NCBI GenBank assembly: GCA_028820215.1
Contig: JAPPKD010000214.1
Span: forward strand, 1-45,457
DNA: 45,457 nt
Reading direction: 5' to 3'
From: Spirochaetaceae bacterium
GTDB lineage: Bacteria > Spirochaetota > Spirochaetia > SZUA-6 > Bin103
The position numbers and the translations under genes are program-made. This document shows positions 7,829 through 16,163 of the stretch, in pieces (positions within the stretch are counted from its first letter, which is position 1; every line of letters begins with the position of its first letter). The notes under the pieces are model-generated. The model was not told the origin of the DNA. It did no database searches and saw nothing but the letters and a program-made list of their open reading frames with translations.

Positions 7829-9180
7829 TGGGCCGGGCATCCACTCGGTGGTCGTCCGCGCGCGGCGCACTGATCCTGGGGTTCGGAGCCCTCGTGGTGC
7901 TGGTGGGCGGCCTGGTCGGCTGGAGCGTGCTCGCCTCGATCCGTGGGGCCGTGTTCGTCACCGGCTGGGTGGCGACCGAGGGCCGTAATCAGGTGGTCGA
8001 GCACATCGACGGCGGCGAGGTGCGGGAGATCCGGGTGCGTGACGGCGACCGCGTCGAGACGGGCGAGCTGCTGCTACGCCTCGATGACGCGCTACTGCGG
8101 TCGGATGAGGCGATCCTGCTGGCGCAGTACGTCGAGCTGGTGGCGCGTCGGAATCGCCTGGAAGCCGAGTTCCGCGGTGCCGAACGGGTGACCTGGGATC
8201 CGGAGCTCGCCGGACTGGCGGCGGCCGACCTTCGCATCCAGGAGATCCTGACCGGCCAGGAGCGGCTGTTCCGGGCGCGCAACGAAGCGCGCACCGGCGA
8301 GGTGGCGCAGATGCGCGAGCGGATCCGGCAGGCCCGGGAGGAGATCACCGGATTCGAGGCACGGGCGGTTTCGCTCGCGCGCCAGAGCGAACTGATCGCC
8401 CAGGAGCTCGCGGCCAAGCGCCGGCTGGTCGATCAGGGAGCGATGCAGAGGAGCGTCCTTCTTGAGCTGGAGCGCGGGGCCTCGAACCTGGAGGGGCAGG
8501 CGGGGGCGAACGACGCCGCGATCGCGCGCGCCGCAGGCCGCATCGCCGAATACGAGATCGTGATCCTGCAGATCGATGCCAGGAAGATCGAGGAGGCGGA
8601 GGAACAGGCGCGCGAGGCTCAGGCGCGGGAGAACGAGATCCGGGAGAAGCTCGCGGCGGTGCGCGGGCGGCTCGGCCGCCTGGACGTGCACGCGCCCGTG
8701 GCGGGCGAGGTGTTCGGCCTGACGGTGTTCGCGGCCGGCGAGGTCGTGCGTCCGGGCGAGCCGATCCTGCACATCGTGCCGGCCGGCGCGGACCTGGTGG
8801 TGATGGCGCAGCTCGATCCCATCGACGTCGACCAGGTCTATCCCGGCCAGTCGGCCACGTTGCGGTTCAGCGCGTTTCCGGCGCGGACGACCGCCGAATT
8901 CGAGGGCTCCGTGAAGCGGATTTCCGCGGACGCCGTGCGCGACGCCGACACCGGCCGGTCGTGGTACCTGCTGGAGGTGGCCATCGGCGGACCGATCGAC
9001 CCCGACGACGAGGCGTTTCCGACCTTCGCCGCGCCGGACCTGAGCCGATCGTCCGGCGGCCTGGAGTTGACGCCGGGCATGCCGGTAGAGGTCCACGTCC
9101 AGACCGGGGAGCGCTCGCCGATCAGCTACCTGGCCAAGCCGCTGACCGACTATTTCCTCCGCTCCCTGCGGGAGGAATGA
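7828..9180 (+). CDS. HlyD family type I secretion membrane fusion protein
   Basis: A 450-residue periplasmic adaptor (HlyD/PrtE type) that bridges the ABC exporter and the TolC channel. It has one N-terminal membrane helix (about residues 13-40, GALILGFGALVVLVGGLVGW), then the lipoyl-like half motif HIDGGEVREIRVRDGDRVE. A long coiled-coil hairpin rich in Ala, Glu and Arg covers about 90-290. The second lipoyl half reads LDVHAPVAGEVFGLTVF, and a beta-barrel domain follows. It ends with the family's characteristic tail (ERSPISYLAKPLTDYF). The length is normal. The start overlaps the exporter stop; 31 nt separate it from the RsbW-like gene. Confidence 0.92.
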   Translation: MGRASTRWSSARGALILGFGALVVLVGGLVGWSVLASIRGAVFVTGWVATEGRNQVVEHIDGGEVREIRVRDGDRVETGELLLRLDDALLRSDEAILLAQYVELVARRNRLEAEFRGAERVTWDPELAGLAAADLRIQEILTGQERLFRARNEARTGEVAQMRERIRQAREEITGFEARAVSLARQSELIAQELAAKRRLVDQGAMQRSVLLELERGASNLEGQAGANDAAIARAAGRIAEYEIVILQIDARKIEEAEEQAREAQARENEIREKLAAVRGRLGRLDVHAPVAGEVFGLTVFAAGEVVRPGEPILHIVPAGADLVVMAQLDPIDVDQVYPGQSATLRFSAFPARTTAEFEGSVKRISADAVRDADTGRSWYLLEVAIGGPIDPDDEAFPTFAAPDLSRSSGGLELTPGMPVEVHVQTGERSPISYLAKPLTDYFLRSLREE

Positions 9181-9211
9181 GCACGCAAGCCGTTCCGGGG
9201 AGGGTCCGAGC

Positions 9212-9700
9212 GTGAACGCGAAGTCGCTGGAGATATCGCTCGCGAACGAGCTACGGGAGATCGCCGGGGTCGCCGCGAAGATCGACGAGTTCTGCGCTTC
9301 CCACGACCTGGGGCACGCCGCCTACGCGGTCAACCTGGCCATCGACGAGGTCCTGACCAACACCATCGAGTACGGGTACGAGGACGACGAGGGGCACCGG
9401 ATCGAGGTGATCGTGCGGGTCGAAGAGGAGTCGCTGGTGGTCGTGATCGTGGACGACAGCATGCCCTTCGACCTGGGAATCGCCCCGGAGCGCGACCTCG
9501 ACGCGTCCCTGGAAGACACGGCGCTCGGCGGGCTCGGACTGTTCCTGGTGCACCAGATGATGGACTCCGTCGACTACCGCCGCGAGCAAGGGTGCAATGT
9601 CGTGACCCTGGTCAAGAACACCCGCGAAGCCGAACCCCTGCCGTCGGACGAGGCCGTCCCCGGCGCCACCGGGTTGACCGAAAGCGACGGTGAGGCATAG
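9212..9700 (+). CDS. RsbW-like serine kinase/anti-sigma ATPase (HATPase_c_2)
   Basis: A 162-residue single-domain GHKL ATPase of the anti-sigma/serine-kinase class. The N box is AIDEVLTNTIEYGY (E46, N50), G1 is VDDSMPFD (80-87) and G2 is GGLGLFLVHQMMD (106-118). There is no transmembrane or sensor domain. Start GTG 9212 has GGGGAGGG about 9-16 nt upstream. Relatives phosphorylate an STAS anti-anti-sigma protein or sequester a sigma factor, but no such partner is encoded in the window. It lies inside the secretion operon, between the fusion protein and the exported RTX protein, so it may tie substrate expression or export to a partner-switching signal. That role is inference. Confidence 0.85.
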   Translation: MNAKSLEISLANELREIAGVAAKIDEFCASHDLGHAAYAVNLAIDEVLTNTIEYGYEDDEGHRIEVIVRVEEESLVVVIVDDSMPFDLGIAPERDLDASLEDTALGGLGLFLVHQMMDSVDYRREQGCNVVTLVKNTREAEPLPSDEAVPGATGLTESDGEA

Positions 9701-9743
9701 CGTGCTTCCTATTCTGTGACGTAGGACTACACAGGAGGGCAAG

Positions 9744-10967
9744 ATGTCGGATCCCAATCAGAACGCGGGGCAGACGAACCAGAACAACGACGAGGACGAG
9801 GGCCTCGACTATACCGGTACGTCCGGAATGGACATCGTCCCCGGCACCGAGCACGACGACACCATCAATACGCTCGGCGGCACCGACGTCGTCGCGGGCG
9901 GAGCGGGCGATGACGACATAGACGGCGGCGCCGGCAACGACTTCCTGTTCGGCGACAGCGGGGAGGACACCATCGAGGGTGGCGCCGGCGACGACGTCAT
10001 CCTGGGCGGCTCCGGCGCGGACACGCTGACCGGCGGAGCGGGCGACGACATCATCCGCGGCGGTTCGGGCGACGACACCATCACGGGTGGCGAAGGAGCA
10101 GACATCCTGCTCGGCGACTCGGGCGCCGACACCATCGACGGCGGCGCCGGCGACGACATCATCTACGGCGGCACCGGCGACGATACGCTGACCGGCGGTG
10201 CCGGTGACGACACCTTCGTGTTCGCCCCCGGCGACGGCAGCGACACCATCACGGACTTCGACACCGACGACGACACGATCAACCTGTCGGCGTTCGGCGA
10301 CGACATCTCGTTCGACGACCTGACCATCACCGCGACCTCGGACGGCACCGGGTCGATCATCACGGTGCCGGGGGAGACGGACGCCGACAACGTCACGATC
10401 ACGCTGCAGGGCGTGGCGACCACCGATGTCACCGCCGACATCTTCGAGTTCGATGACGCCCCGGACCTGGGAAGCAACGTCCTCGGCACCGAGGGGGACG
10501 ACACCCTGTCCGGCAGCCAGGTGTCCGGCGGTGAGGGCGACGACACGATCACCCTGACCGGCACCGGGATCAGCTACGCCCACGGCGGCGAGGGGGACGA
10601 CCGGATCACCGGCGGCGCGGGGCTGATCGACATCCTGGTCGGCGGCGAGGGGGACGACACCATCGACGGCGGCACCGGCACCAACTACGTTCACGGCGGC
10701 GAGGGCGACGACACGTTCGTCATCGCGGCGGGGCAGACGCTCACCACGATCTACGACTTCACCGACGGCGACGATACGATCGATCTCAGCAACATCGGCA
10801 TCACCGAGTTCAGCGACCTGACCATCACCGCCGACGGTGACGACGCAGTGATCGACCTCAGCTCGCAGGGCGCCGGCACCGTGCGGCTGGAGAACGTCGC
10901 CGTCTCCGACCTGGACGCCGATGACTTCGTGTTCACCGAGGACACCGGCGCGCCCGACGCATTGTAG
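9744..10967 (+). CDS. RTX repeat protein, probable type I secretion substrate
   Basis: A 407-residue, very acidic, cysteine-free protein dominated by calcium-binding nonapeptides (GGxGxDxUx). A first RTX block spans about residues 45-160 and a second about 246-327. Each is followed by a serralysin-like segment: DTFVFAPGDGSDTITDF to DIFEF (156-236), and DTFVIAAGQTLTTIYDF to DDFVF (323-397). There is no N-terminal signal peptide and no catalytic domain, as expected for a C-terminally targeted type I substrate. The C terminus DDFVFTEDTGAPDAL fits a secretion signal. CAGGAGGG at 9731-9738 is a good ribosome-binding site. It is the last gene of the operon; its stop is 6 nt from the convergent GH78 stop. 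It is probably a surface-layer, matrix or adhesion protein that folds when it meets extracellular calcium. Confidence 0.9.
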   Translation: MSDPNQNAGQTNQNNDEDEGLDYTGTSGMDIVPGTEHDDTINTLGGTDVVAGGAGDDDIDGGAGNDFLFGDSGEDTIEGGAGDDVILGGSGADTLTGGAGDDIIRGGSGDDTITGGEGADILLGDSGADTIDGGAGDDIIYGGTGDDTLTGGAGDDTFVFAPGDGSDTITDFDTDDDTINLSAFGDDISFDDLTITATSDGTGSIITVPGETDADNVTITLQGVATTDVTADIFEFDDAPDLGSNVLGTEGDDTLSGSQVSGGEGDDTITLTGTGISYAHGGEGDDRITGGAGLIDILVGGEGDDTIDGGTGTNYVHGGEGDDTFVIAAGQTLTTIYDFTDGDDTIDLSNIGITEFSDLTITADGDDAVIDLSSQGAGTVRLENVAVSDLDADDFVFTEDTGAPDAL

Positions 10968-10973
10968 GGCGAC

Positions 10974-13709
10974 CTACCAGTTCGTGGCCGAGTTGCCGCC
11001 GCCGGTGAGCGCAAGCTCGTAAGGGCCGGAGCCGACCTCCACGACCACGCAGTCGTCTTCTGTTCGCGCACCGGTTACGCCCGGCACGCCGGGTACGAAC
11101 GCGCCGTGCTGCCAGATCGGCCGGCCGCCTTCGGTGACCCGGACGTGTGGTCGACCGCCGGTGGGAAGCCGGATCTCGGCGCTGGCGTTGGCGGGGATCT
11201 CCGCCGTCAGGCGCAACGCGCCGTCGTTTTCGATCCGCCACGAGACCGATGCCGGTCCGCGCACCGTCTCGATCGACGCGGAGGCGTGACGCACGGGCCC
11301 CGCCACGCGCGGCGCCACGGCGATGCGGCGGAAGCCGGGCGCCAGCGGGCGGATGCCGGCCACGTCGCGGTAGAGGAACTTGTCGATGCTGCCGAGCAGC
11401 TTCATGTTCAGGCTGAGTTGCTCGTCGCGGTCGTCCGACCACGCCTCCCAGAGCGTCGTGGCGTCCCGCTCCAGCATGAATCCCCAGCTCGGAAAGCTGG
11501 TCTGCGTGGCGATGCGGTACAGCACCTGGGCGGCGCCGTGGAGCGGCAGCGCGTGCACGAGCGCGTTGGTGCCGACCATGCCGGTCGACAGGTGACAATC
11601 GTGGCGGACGGTGATGTCGTGCAGGAGATGCGCCAGCACGCGCTGCGTCGCCTCCGCCGGCACCAGCCCCATCTGCAGCGCCACGGCGTTGGCGGTCTGG
11701 CTGCCTGAGGCGTAGGTGCCGCGCTCGGGATCAAGGAAACGGCGGTTGAAGGCAGCGGCGATCCGCTCGCCCAGCTCCGCGTAGCGTGCGGCGTCCCCGC
11801 CCCGGCCCAGGATCGCGGCGATCCGCCGCAGCGTGCGCACGTCCCAGTACCAGATGGCGGTCGAGGTGAGCGCCGTGGGAGTGTGCCGGGGCGCCGAGGA
11901 GGTGCTGCCGTCCGGCTGCGGCTCCATGTGGTCACCCAGGCCCGGCTCGATCACGTGCTCCTTCGCCAGGCTTCCAAGCCAGGCGACCAACCGCACCAGG
12001 CCGTCGTAGTGGCGGGCCAGCAGCGCCTCGTCATCAAGGAACCAGTAGAGCGTCCACACCAGCACCGCGTAGGTGCTCGACCACACCGGAGCAGGGTAGC
12101 CGTAGGCGTCGTAGGTGCGGCGCCAATGCAGGGGGCTGATCAAGGGCACGTGGCCGTTCTCCTTCTGGGAGTCGGCGATGTCGTCGGTCCACTTGGTCCA
12201 GAAGGAGGCGCAGTCGAAGTTGTACAGGTAGTCCTCCGGGATCGGGTCGCCCAGCCATCCCACCCGTTCCGAGCGGTCGGCGGCGTCCTGAGGGTAGCCC
12301 TGCATGCTGCTGGCGAACGTCCACCAGCACATCGCGTGGATGCGGTTGAGCAGCTCGTCCGAGCAGGTGAAGCGGCCCGTGGCGGGTGCGGCGGTGCGCA
12401 CCACCCGCCCGTCGACGGCGTCGAGCCCGGGGGTGCCGGGGTAGCCGGTGACCTCCACGAACCGCGATCCGTGCAGGGTGAAACGCGGCTCCCACTCCTC
12501 GCCGGCCGGGTCGCCGCGCAGGATGTAGCGGTCGGTTTGCCGGGCGCCGTGTTTGCTCGCCACGGCGTGCAGGTTGCTGCGCGCGTCCAGGCTGCCGTCC
12601 TCGTAGACGCGCGCCGCGTGGGCCAGGGCGATCTCCGTGCCCCGAGGTCCGCGGGCGCGGAGCCGGGTCCATCCGCAGCAGTTCTGCCCCAGGTCGAAGA
12701 CGAACACGCCGGGCCGGGGCTGAAGGATACGCCGCGGCGCGCGGGTTTCCGCCACCCTGATCGGCGGCAGGGGCTGCGCGACCGGCCCCCCGCCGGGGCC
12801 GGGCACCTCGCAGGCTGCGGCCCAATCGCGGTCGTCGTAGTGGGTATCGTCCCAGCCGGGCCGCTCACGGCGGGCGTCGTAGGTCTCGCCGTGGTTGTAG
12901 TCGTTGTAGACGACGGGGCCGCTCGCGGCGCGCCACTGCCGGTCGCTGGCCACCGACACCCGGCGGCCGTCGTCCAGCTCGACCTCGAGCTGCAGCAGCA
13001 GGCACGGACGGTCGCCGTACGGCTCGCGGTGATCCGGGGAAGGCGGCACGTCGGCTTCGGCCGAGTACCAGCCGTGGCCGAGCATGACGCCCAGGGCGTT
13101 GGCGCCGGGACGCAGCAGGTCGGTCAGGTCGTGAGTCACGTACAGGACGCGGGAGCCGAGCGGGAAGGGCTGGTCGTTGTGGTAGTAGCTGGTGGCCGGG
13201 TCCAGGACATGGTCGCCGACCCTGGCACCGTTGCAGGAGAGCTCGTAGTAGCCGAGCCCGGAGAGGTAGCAGCGGGCGCGTCGCACCGGCGCGGGAAGCG
13301 TCAGCTCGCGCCGCAGCAGGGGGGAAGGCACTCCCTCCTGCCCGGAGATCCAGCAGCCGTGCCAATCATCGCTCGACAGCAATCCCGTCTCGAAGCTGGC
13401 CGGAGCGCTGAAGGCGGTGGCCGTGCCGCGCTCGTCCCAGCCGCGCACGCTCCAGAAGCAGCGTGTGGCGGAGGGCAGCGGCGCGCCGCCGTAGCTCGCG
13501 GCCGCGCGGCCGCCTTCCGCCCGGCCGGAGTCCCACAGGTCCGCGGCGCCCGGCATCAGCCGGCCGGGTGCGAGGGCAACCAGCACCTGGTACGCGGTCT
13601 GCCGTGCGCCGCGGGCCGCCGACCGCCAGCTCCAGGTGAGCCGCGGCGCCGGCTCGTCGATGCCGAGCGGCTCGGCCGTGTAGTCACAGCGGAGATCGGC
13701 TGCCGTCAT
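10974..13709 (-). CDS. Alpha-L-rhamnosidase (GH78)
   Basis: A 911-residue GH78 enzyme that removes terminal alpha-L-rhamnose from glycans such as rhamnogalacturonan side chains. Module order: N-terminal Ig-like domain (1-110, from LRCDYTAEPLGIDEPAPRL); beta-sandwich modules including a CBM67-like region (about 115-430); (alpha/alpha)6 catalytic barrel (about 440-790) with YPQDAADRSERVGWLGD (472-488) holding the acidic cluster; general-base region TTLWEAWSD with E755; C-terminal beta-sandwich (about 795-905). The key acids appear intact. ATG 13709 is preferred over the open frame to 13775 because GGAGAG precedes it and the Ig domain starts at once. No signal peptide is seen, so it is probably intracellular. 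It is divergent, across 83 nt, from the chimeric NodB gene that carries copies of its terminal modules. Confidence 0.93.
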   Translation of the reverse strand: MTAADLRCDYTAEPLGIDEPAPRLTWSWRSAARGARQTAYQVLVALAPGRLMPGAADLWDSGRAEGGRAAASYGGAPLPSATRCFWSVRGWDERGTATAFSAPASFETGLLSSDDWHGCWISGQEGVPSPLLRRELTLPAPVRRARCYLSGLGYYELSCNGARVGDHVLDPATSYYHNDQPFPLGSRVLYVTHDLTDLLRPGANALGVMLGHGWYSAEADVPPSPDHREPYGDRPCLLLQLEVELDDGRRVSVASDRQWRAASGPVVYNDYNHGETYDARRERPGWDDTHYDDRDWAAACEVPGPGGGPVAQPLPPIRVAETRAPRRILQPRPGVFVFDLGQNCCGWTRLRARGPRGTEIALAHAARVYEDGSLDARSNLHAVASKHGARQTDRYILRGDPAGEEWEPRFTLHGSRFVEVTGYPGTPGLDAVDGRVVRTAAPATGRFTCSDELLNRIHAMCWWTFASSMQGYPQDAADRSERVGWLGDPIPEDYLYNFDCASFWTKWTDDIADSQKENGHVPLISPLHWRRTYDAYGYPAPVWSSTYAVLVWTLYWFLDDEALLARHYDGLVRLVAWLGSLAKEHVIEPGLGDHMEPQPDGSTSSAPRHTPTALTSTAIWYWDVRTLRRIAAILGRGGDAARYAELGERIAAAFNRRFLDPERGTYASGSQTANAVALQMGLVPAEATQRVLAHLLHDITVRHDCHLSTGMVGTNALVHALPLHGAAQVLYRIATQTSFPSWGFMLERDATTLWEAWSDDRDEQLSLNMKLLGSIDKFLYRDVAGIRPLAPGFRRIAVAPRVAGPVRHASASIETVRGPASVSWRIENDGALRLTAEIPANASAEIRLPTGGRPHVRVTEGGRPIWQHGAFVPGVPGVTGARTEDDCVVVEVGSGPYELALTGGGNSATNW

Positions 13710-13792
13710 GGCGCGCTCTCCGTCCGGCACGTCGTTCTGGCCATGCGCGAACCATGCCACACTGCCCGTGAGCACGCTGATCCGGAGGCTCC

Positions 13793-15322
13793 ATGCAACC
13801 GATTCCCGATCGCCTGGTCGTCCTCACCTTCGACGACGGCCGCAGGTCCGACGTCGAGCTGGTGGGCCCGCTGCTCGCCCGGCACGGCTTCGGCGCCACC
13901 TTCTACATCACCGAGGGCCTGGGGTTCGAGGACAAGAGCCGGTTCCTGGAGTGGGACGAGATCAGGTGGCTTGATGACGCCGGCTTCGAGATCGGCAACC
14001 ACCACGGGCGGCATGTGGCGGTCGACACGCAGACGCGCGAGGAGTTCGAGCGCGACCTGCGCCACATGGAGGAGAGCTGTATCGGGCACGGCATCCCCAA
14101 GCCGGTCACCTACTGCTATCCGGGCGGCCATCACTGCCGCACGGCCGTGGAGGCGCTGCACGACGCGGGCTACCTGTTCGCGCGCCGCTGCTGCTCGCCC
14201 GAGCATGTCGACCATGCCGAAGGCGCCAACGGTCGCGCCTACGACCCCGAGGAGGACCATCCGCTGCTTATCCCGACCGCCGGCATCGGCGGCGCGGCGA
14301 TGGATCTGGACGATCTGCGCGCGGCGGTATCCACGGCACGCGACGGCAGGATCGCGGTGATCTGCCTGCACGGGGTGCCGGACGATCATCCCTTCGGCAG
14401 CACCACGCCCGCGCTCTTCGAGCGGTTCGTCGACTATCTGGCGGACACCGGGTACACGGTGATCGCGCTGCGCGATCTTGCCCGCTACGTGGACCCGTGG
14501 CAGCGGCCGGCCGACCCGTACGCCCCGATCGAGGCGCGCCTCTGCGTGCACCCGGGCGAGCTGACGTGCGGATACAACGATACGCCGGGCGTCGAGGACG
14601 CGTGTCCTCGTTTCCACTGGGTCCTGGCATCGGACCAGCGCGGCCAGTGGCAGTCGGCGTACCGGGTGCTGGTGGCCAGCCGGCGCGAGCTCCTGTACCC
14701 GGGCCGCGCGGATCGATGGGACTCCGGCACGGTGGAGACCGGCCAGGAGGATACGCCCGGCGTGACCTACGAGGGGCGGCCGCTCGATCGCGGCGAGTCC
14801 TGCTGGTGGACGGTGCGCTGCTGGGACGTGGGCGGGCGGCCCGGTCCGTGGGCGGAGCCGGAGCGCTTCGACATCGCCTCGCTCGGCCCGGAGGACCGCA
14901 CCGGTACACGGGCCGAGACGGACGCCGGGCTGGGAATCGAGTGGCACCACCCATCGAATCCGCGGGCGGGTGAGGTCCGCATCAGACCGCGGCTGACACG
15001 CGATCTGACCCGAGCCTCCGGCGCGGTCCGGACCGTGCACGGGCGCGTGGTCGCGAGTCTGGAGCGGACCGAGGAGGCGCTCACCTTGCAGCTGACGCTG
15101 CCTCCCGGGAGGGGCGGCCGGGTCACCGTCCCCACGCTCGGACTGCCGGCGTACCGGATCGACGAGCACGGTGCGCCGGTCTGGCGCCACGGCTCGACGC
15201 GGGCGCCCCGTCCGTGGCAGGTGGAGGGCGTCGGCGCGGTCATCCCGGAGGACGGTGGCGTCACCTTCGAGGTGAGCTCGGGCGACTACCGCTTTCGGGT
15301 GACCCCTCTGGATCCCGACTGA
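13793..15322 (+). CDS. Chimeric NodB polysaccharide deacetylase joined to GH78 N- and C-terminal modules
   Basis: A 509-residue protein with an unusual architecture. Residues 1-235 form a NodB deacetylase domain: TFDDG (12-16, catalytic and metal Asp), GNHHGRH with H70 and H74 as metal ligands, YCYPGG (107-112) and CLHG (191-194). Residues about 245-362 match the N-terminal Ig module of GH78 rhamnosidases (ARLCVHPGELTCGY, AYRVLVASRRELL, RWDSGTVETG, WWTVRCWDVGG). Residues about 395-503 match the GH78 C-terminal sandwich (GAVRTVHGRV, TVPTLGLPAYRI, VSSGDYRFRV). The CBM-like and catalytic barrel regions that lie between these modules in the divergent neighbour are absent. GGAGG precedes the ATG. 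Deacetylation of a rhamnose-containing glycan is plausible; the GH78 modules may serve as binding modules. Confidence 0.85.
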   Translation: MQPIPDRLVVLTFDDGRRSDVELVGPLLARHGFGATFYITEGLGFEDKSRFLEWDEIRWLDDAGFEIGNHHGRHVAVDTQTREEFERDLRHMEESCIGHGIPKPVTYCYPGGHHCRTAVEALHDAGYLFARRCCSPEHVDHAEGANGRAYDPEEDHPLLIPTAGIGGAAMDLDDLRAAVSTARDGRIAVICLHGVPDDHPFGSTTPALFERFVDYLADTGYTVIALRDLARYVDPWQRPADPYAPIEARLCVHPGELTCGYNDTPGVEDACPRFHWVLASDQRGQWQSAYRVLVASRRELLYPGRADRWDSGTVETGQEDTPGVTYEGRPLDRGESCWWTVRCWDVGGRPGPWAEPERFDIASLGPEDRTGTRAETDAGLGIEWHHPSNPRAGEVRIRPRLTRDLTRASGAVRTVHGRVVASLERTEEALTLQLTLPPGRGGRVTVPTLGLPAYRIDEHGAPVWRHGSTRAPRPWQVEGVGAVIPEDGGVTFEVSSGDYRFRVTPLDPD

Positions 15323-15331
15323 CGCCTGCCG

Positions 15332-15363
15332 GGCGCCGGCTCGACCGGGGTCAGCCCGGCGCC
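15332..15363. terminator. Hairpin between convergent genes, possible bidirectional terminator
   Basis: GGCGCCGGCT (15332-15341) pairs with AGCCCGGCGCC (15353-15363), with one bulged base and an 11-nt loop. It sits between the NodB-chimera stop and the creatininase-like stop, and overlaps the last codons of the latter. No U-tract follows on either strand, so intrinsic termination is uncertain. Confidence 0.4.
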
Positions 15364-16163
15364 GCTTCCTGCAGCTCGGCGAGCAGCCGGTCGCAGATGA
15401 TGTTCATCGCCTCGATGACCTTGGCCGTGATCTTCGCGCCGTACTCGTCCAGGTCGTCGCAGCGCGGGTCCTCGGCCACGTCGATGTCGCACTCCGGATC
15501 GATGATCGAGACGATGGTGCTGCCCGGCTCGGGCGGGATCTGCGACAGGTCGACCAGCTCCGGACGCAGCGTCTTCAGGATCGAGGTCTCCCACTTGCCG
15601 GCGTGCTTGTCGTGGAACGGCCGCAGGAACTCCTCGTGCTCGCTCTCCGGAAACTCGTCGCGGATCGGGTCGGACTCCATGCCGGCGTACACGCGCATGC
15701 CGGGGTTGGCCTCCATGAACTCCTTGGCGACCGGCTGTGCGTCGTACACCAGCGGATAGTGCCCGTACAGCATGAAGATCACGTTGAAGCCCAGGCTCTT
15801 GATCTGGTAGAGCATGTGGTGCAGGAGGAGCTGGTAGCTGACCACGTGGCCGTTCATGTGGCCGGGCGCCATGAAGCCGTGCGGCAGCCCCATTGCGTCG
15901 GCCAGCTTGCCCTTCGGATCGAAATTCCGGTCGTGGACGTTGGTCTCCCGGTCCTCGCCCCAGAACTGCACCGGCATGCACACCCCGCCGCCGCGCCGCG
16001 CGGCGCGGATGCAGAGCTCGTGCGCCTTGACGCCGTCGAGCCCGACCGCACAGTGCTCGCCGTGCCACTCCAGGATGCCGAGCGGCAGGTAGGCCACCGG
16101 CTTCGCCGTGCGCGCGGCCACGGTCTCGTGCGGGAGCATCTCCTCGTAGCGAACGGTCCTCAT
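15351..16163 (-). CDS. Creatininase family amidohydrolase-like protein
   Basis: A 270-residue protein of the creatininase family, metal-dependent cytoplasmic hydrolases of cyclic amides and formamides. The first metal motif is intact: LPLGILEWHGEH with E32, H34 and then D43. The second canonical motif, GHYEN in creatininase, reads YGHYPL here, so the second-site glutamate is replaced by proline. HAGKWETSI keeps the later glutamate region. ATG 16163 has a strong GGGAGGAC and overlaps the GNAT stop by four bases (ATGA). It is the last gene of a three-gene operon after the M19-like and GNAT genes. The altered metal site suggests a different reaction or a divergent subfamily. The substrate is unknown. 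Confidence 0.85.
   Translation of the reverse strand: MRTVRYEEMLPHETVAARTAKPVAYLPLGILEWHGEHCAVGLDGVKAHELCIRAARRGGGVCMPVQFWGEDRETNVHDRNFDPKGKLADAMGLPHGFMAPGHMNGHVVSYQLLLHHMLYQIKSLGFNVIFMLYGHYPLVYDAQPVAKEFMEANPGMRVYAGMESDPIRDEFPESEHEEFLRPFHDKHAGKWETSILKTLRPELVDLSQIPPEPGSTIVSIIDPECDIDVAEDPRCDDLDEYGAKITAKVIEAMNIICDRLLAELQEAAPG

Noticed and set aside
9860..10230. Short periodic DNA repeats that could look like a CRISPR or tandem array
   Set aside because: They are in-frame codon repeats for RTX nonapeptides, with no spacers and no cas genes nearby.
11883..14360. Plus-strand open frame of about 825 codons across the GH78 gene and the NodB start
   Set aside because: Low-complexity Arg/Ala/Val/Gly sequence with no motifs, antisense to GH78 and out of frame with NodB.
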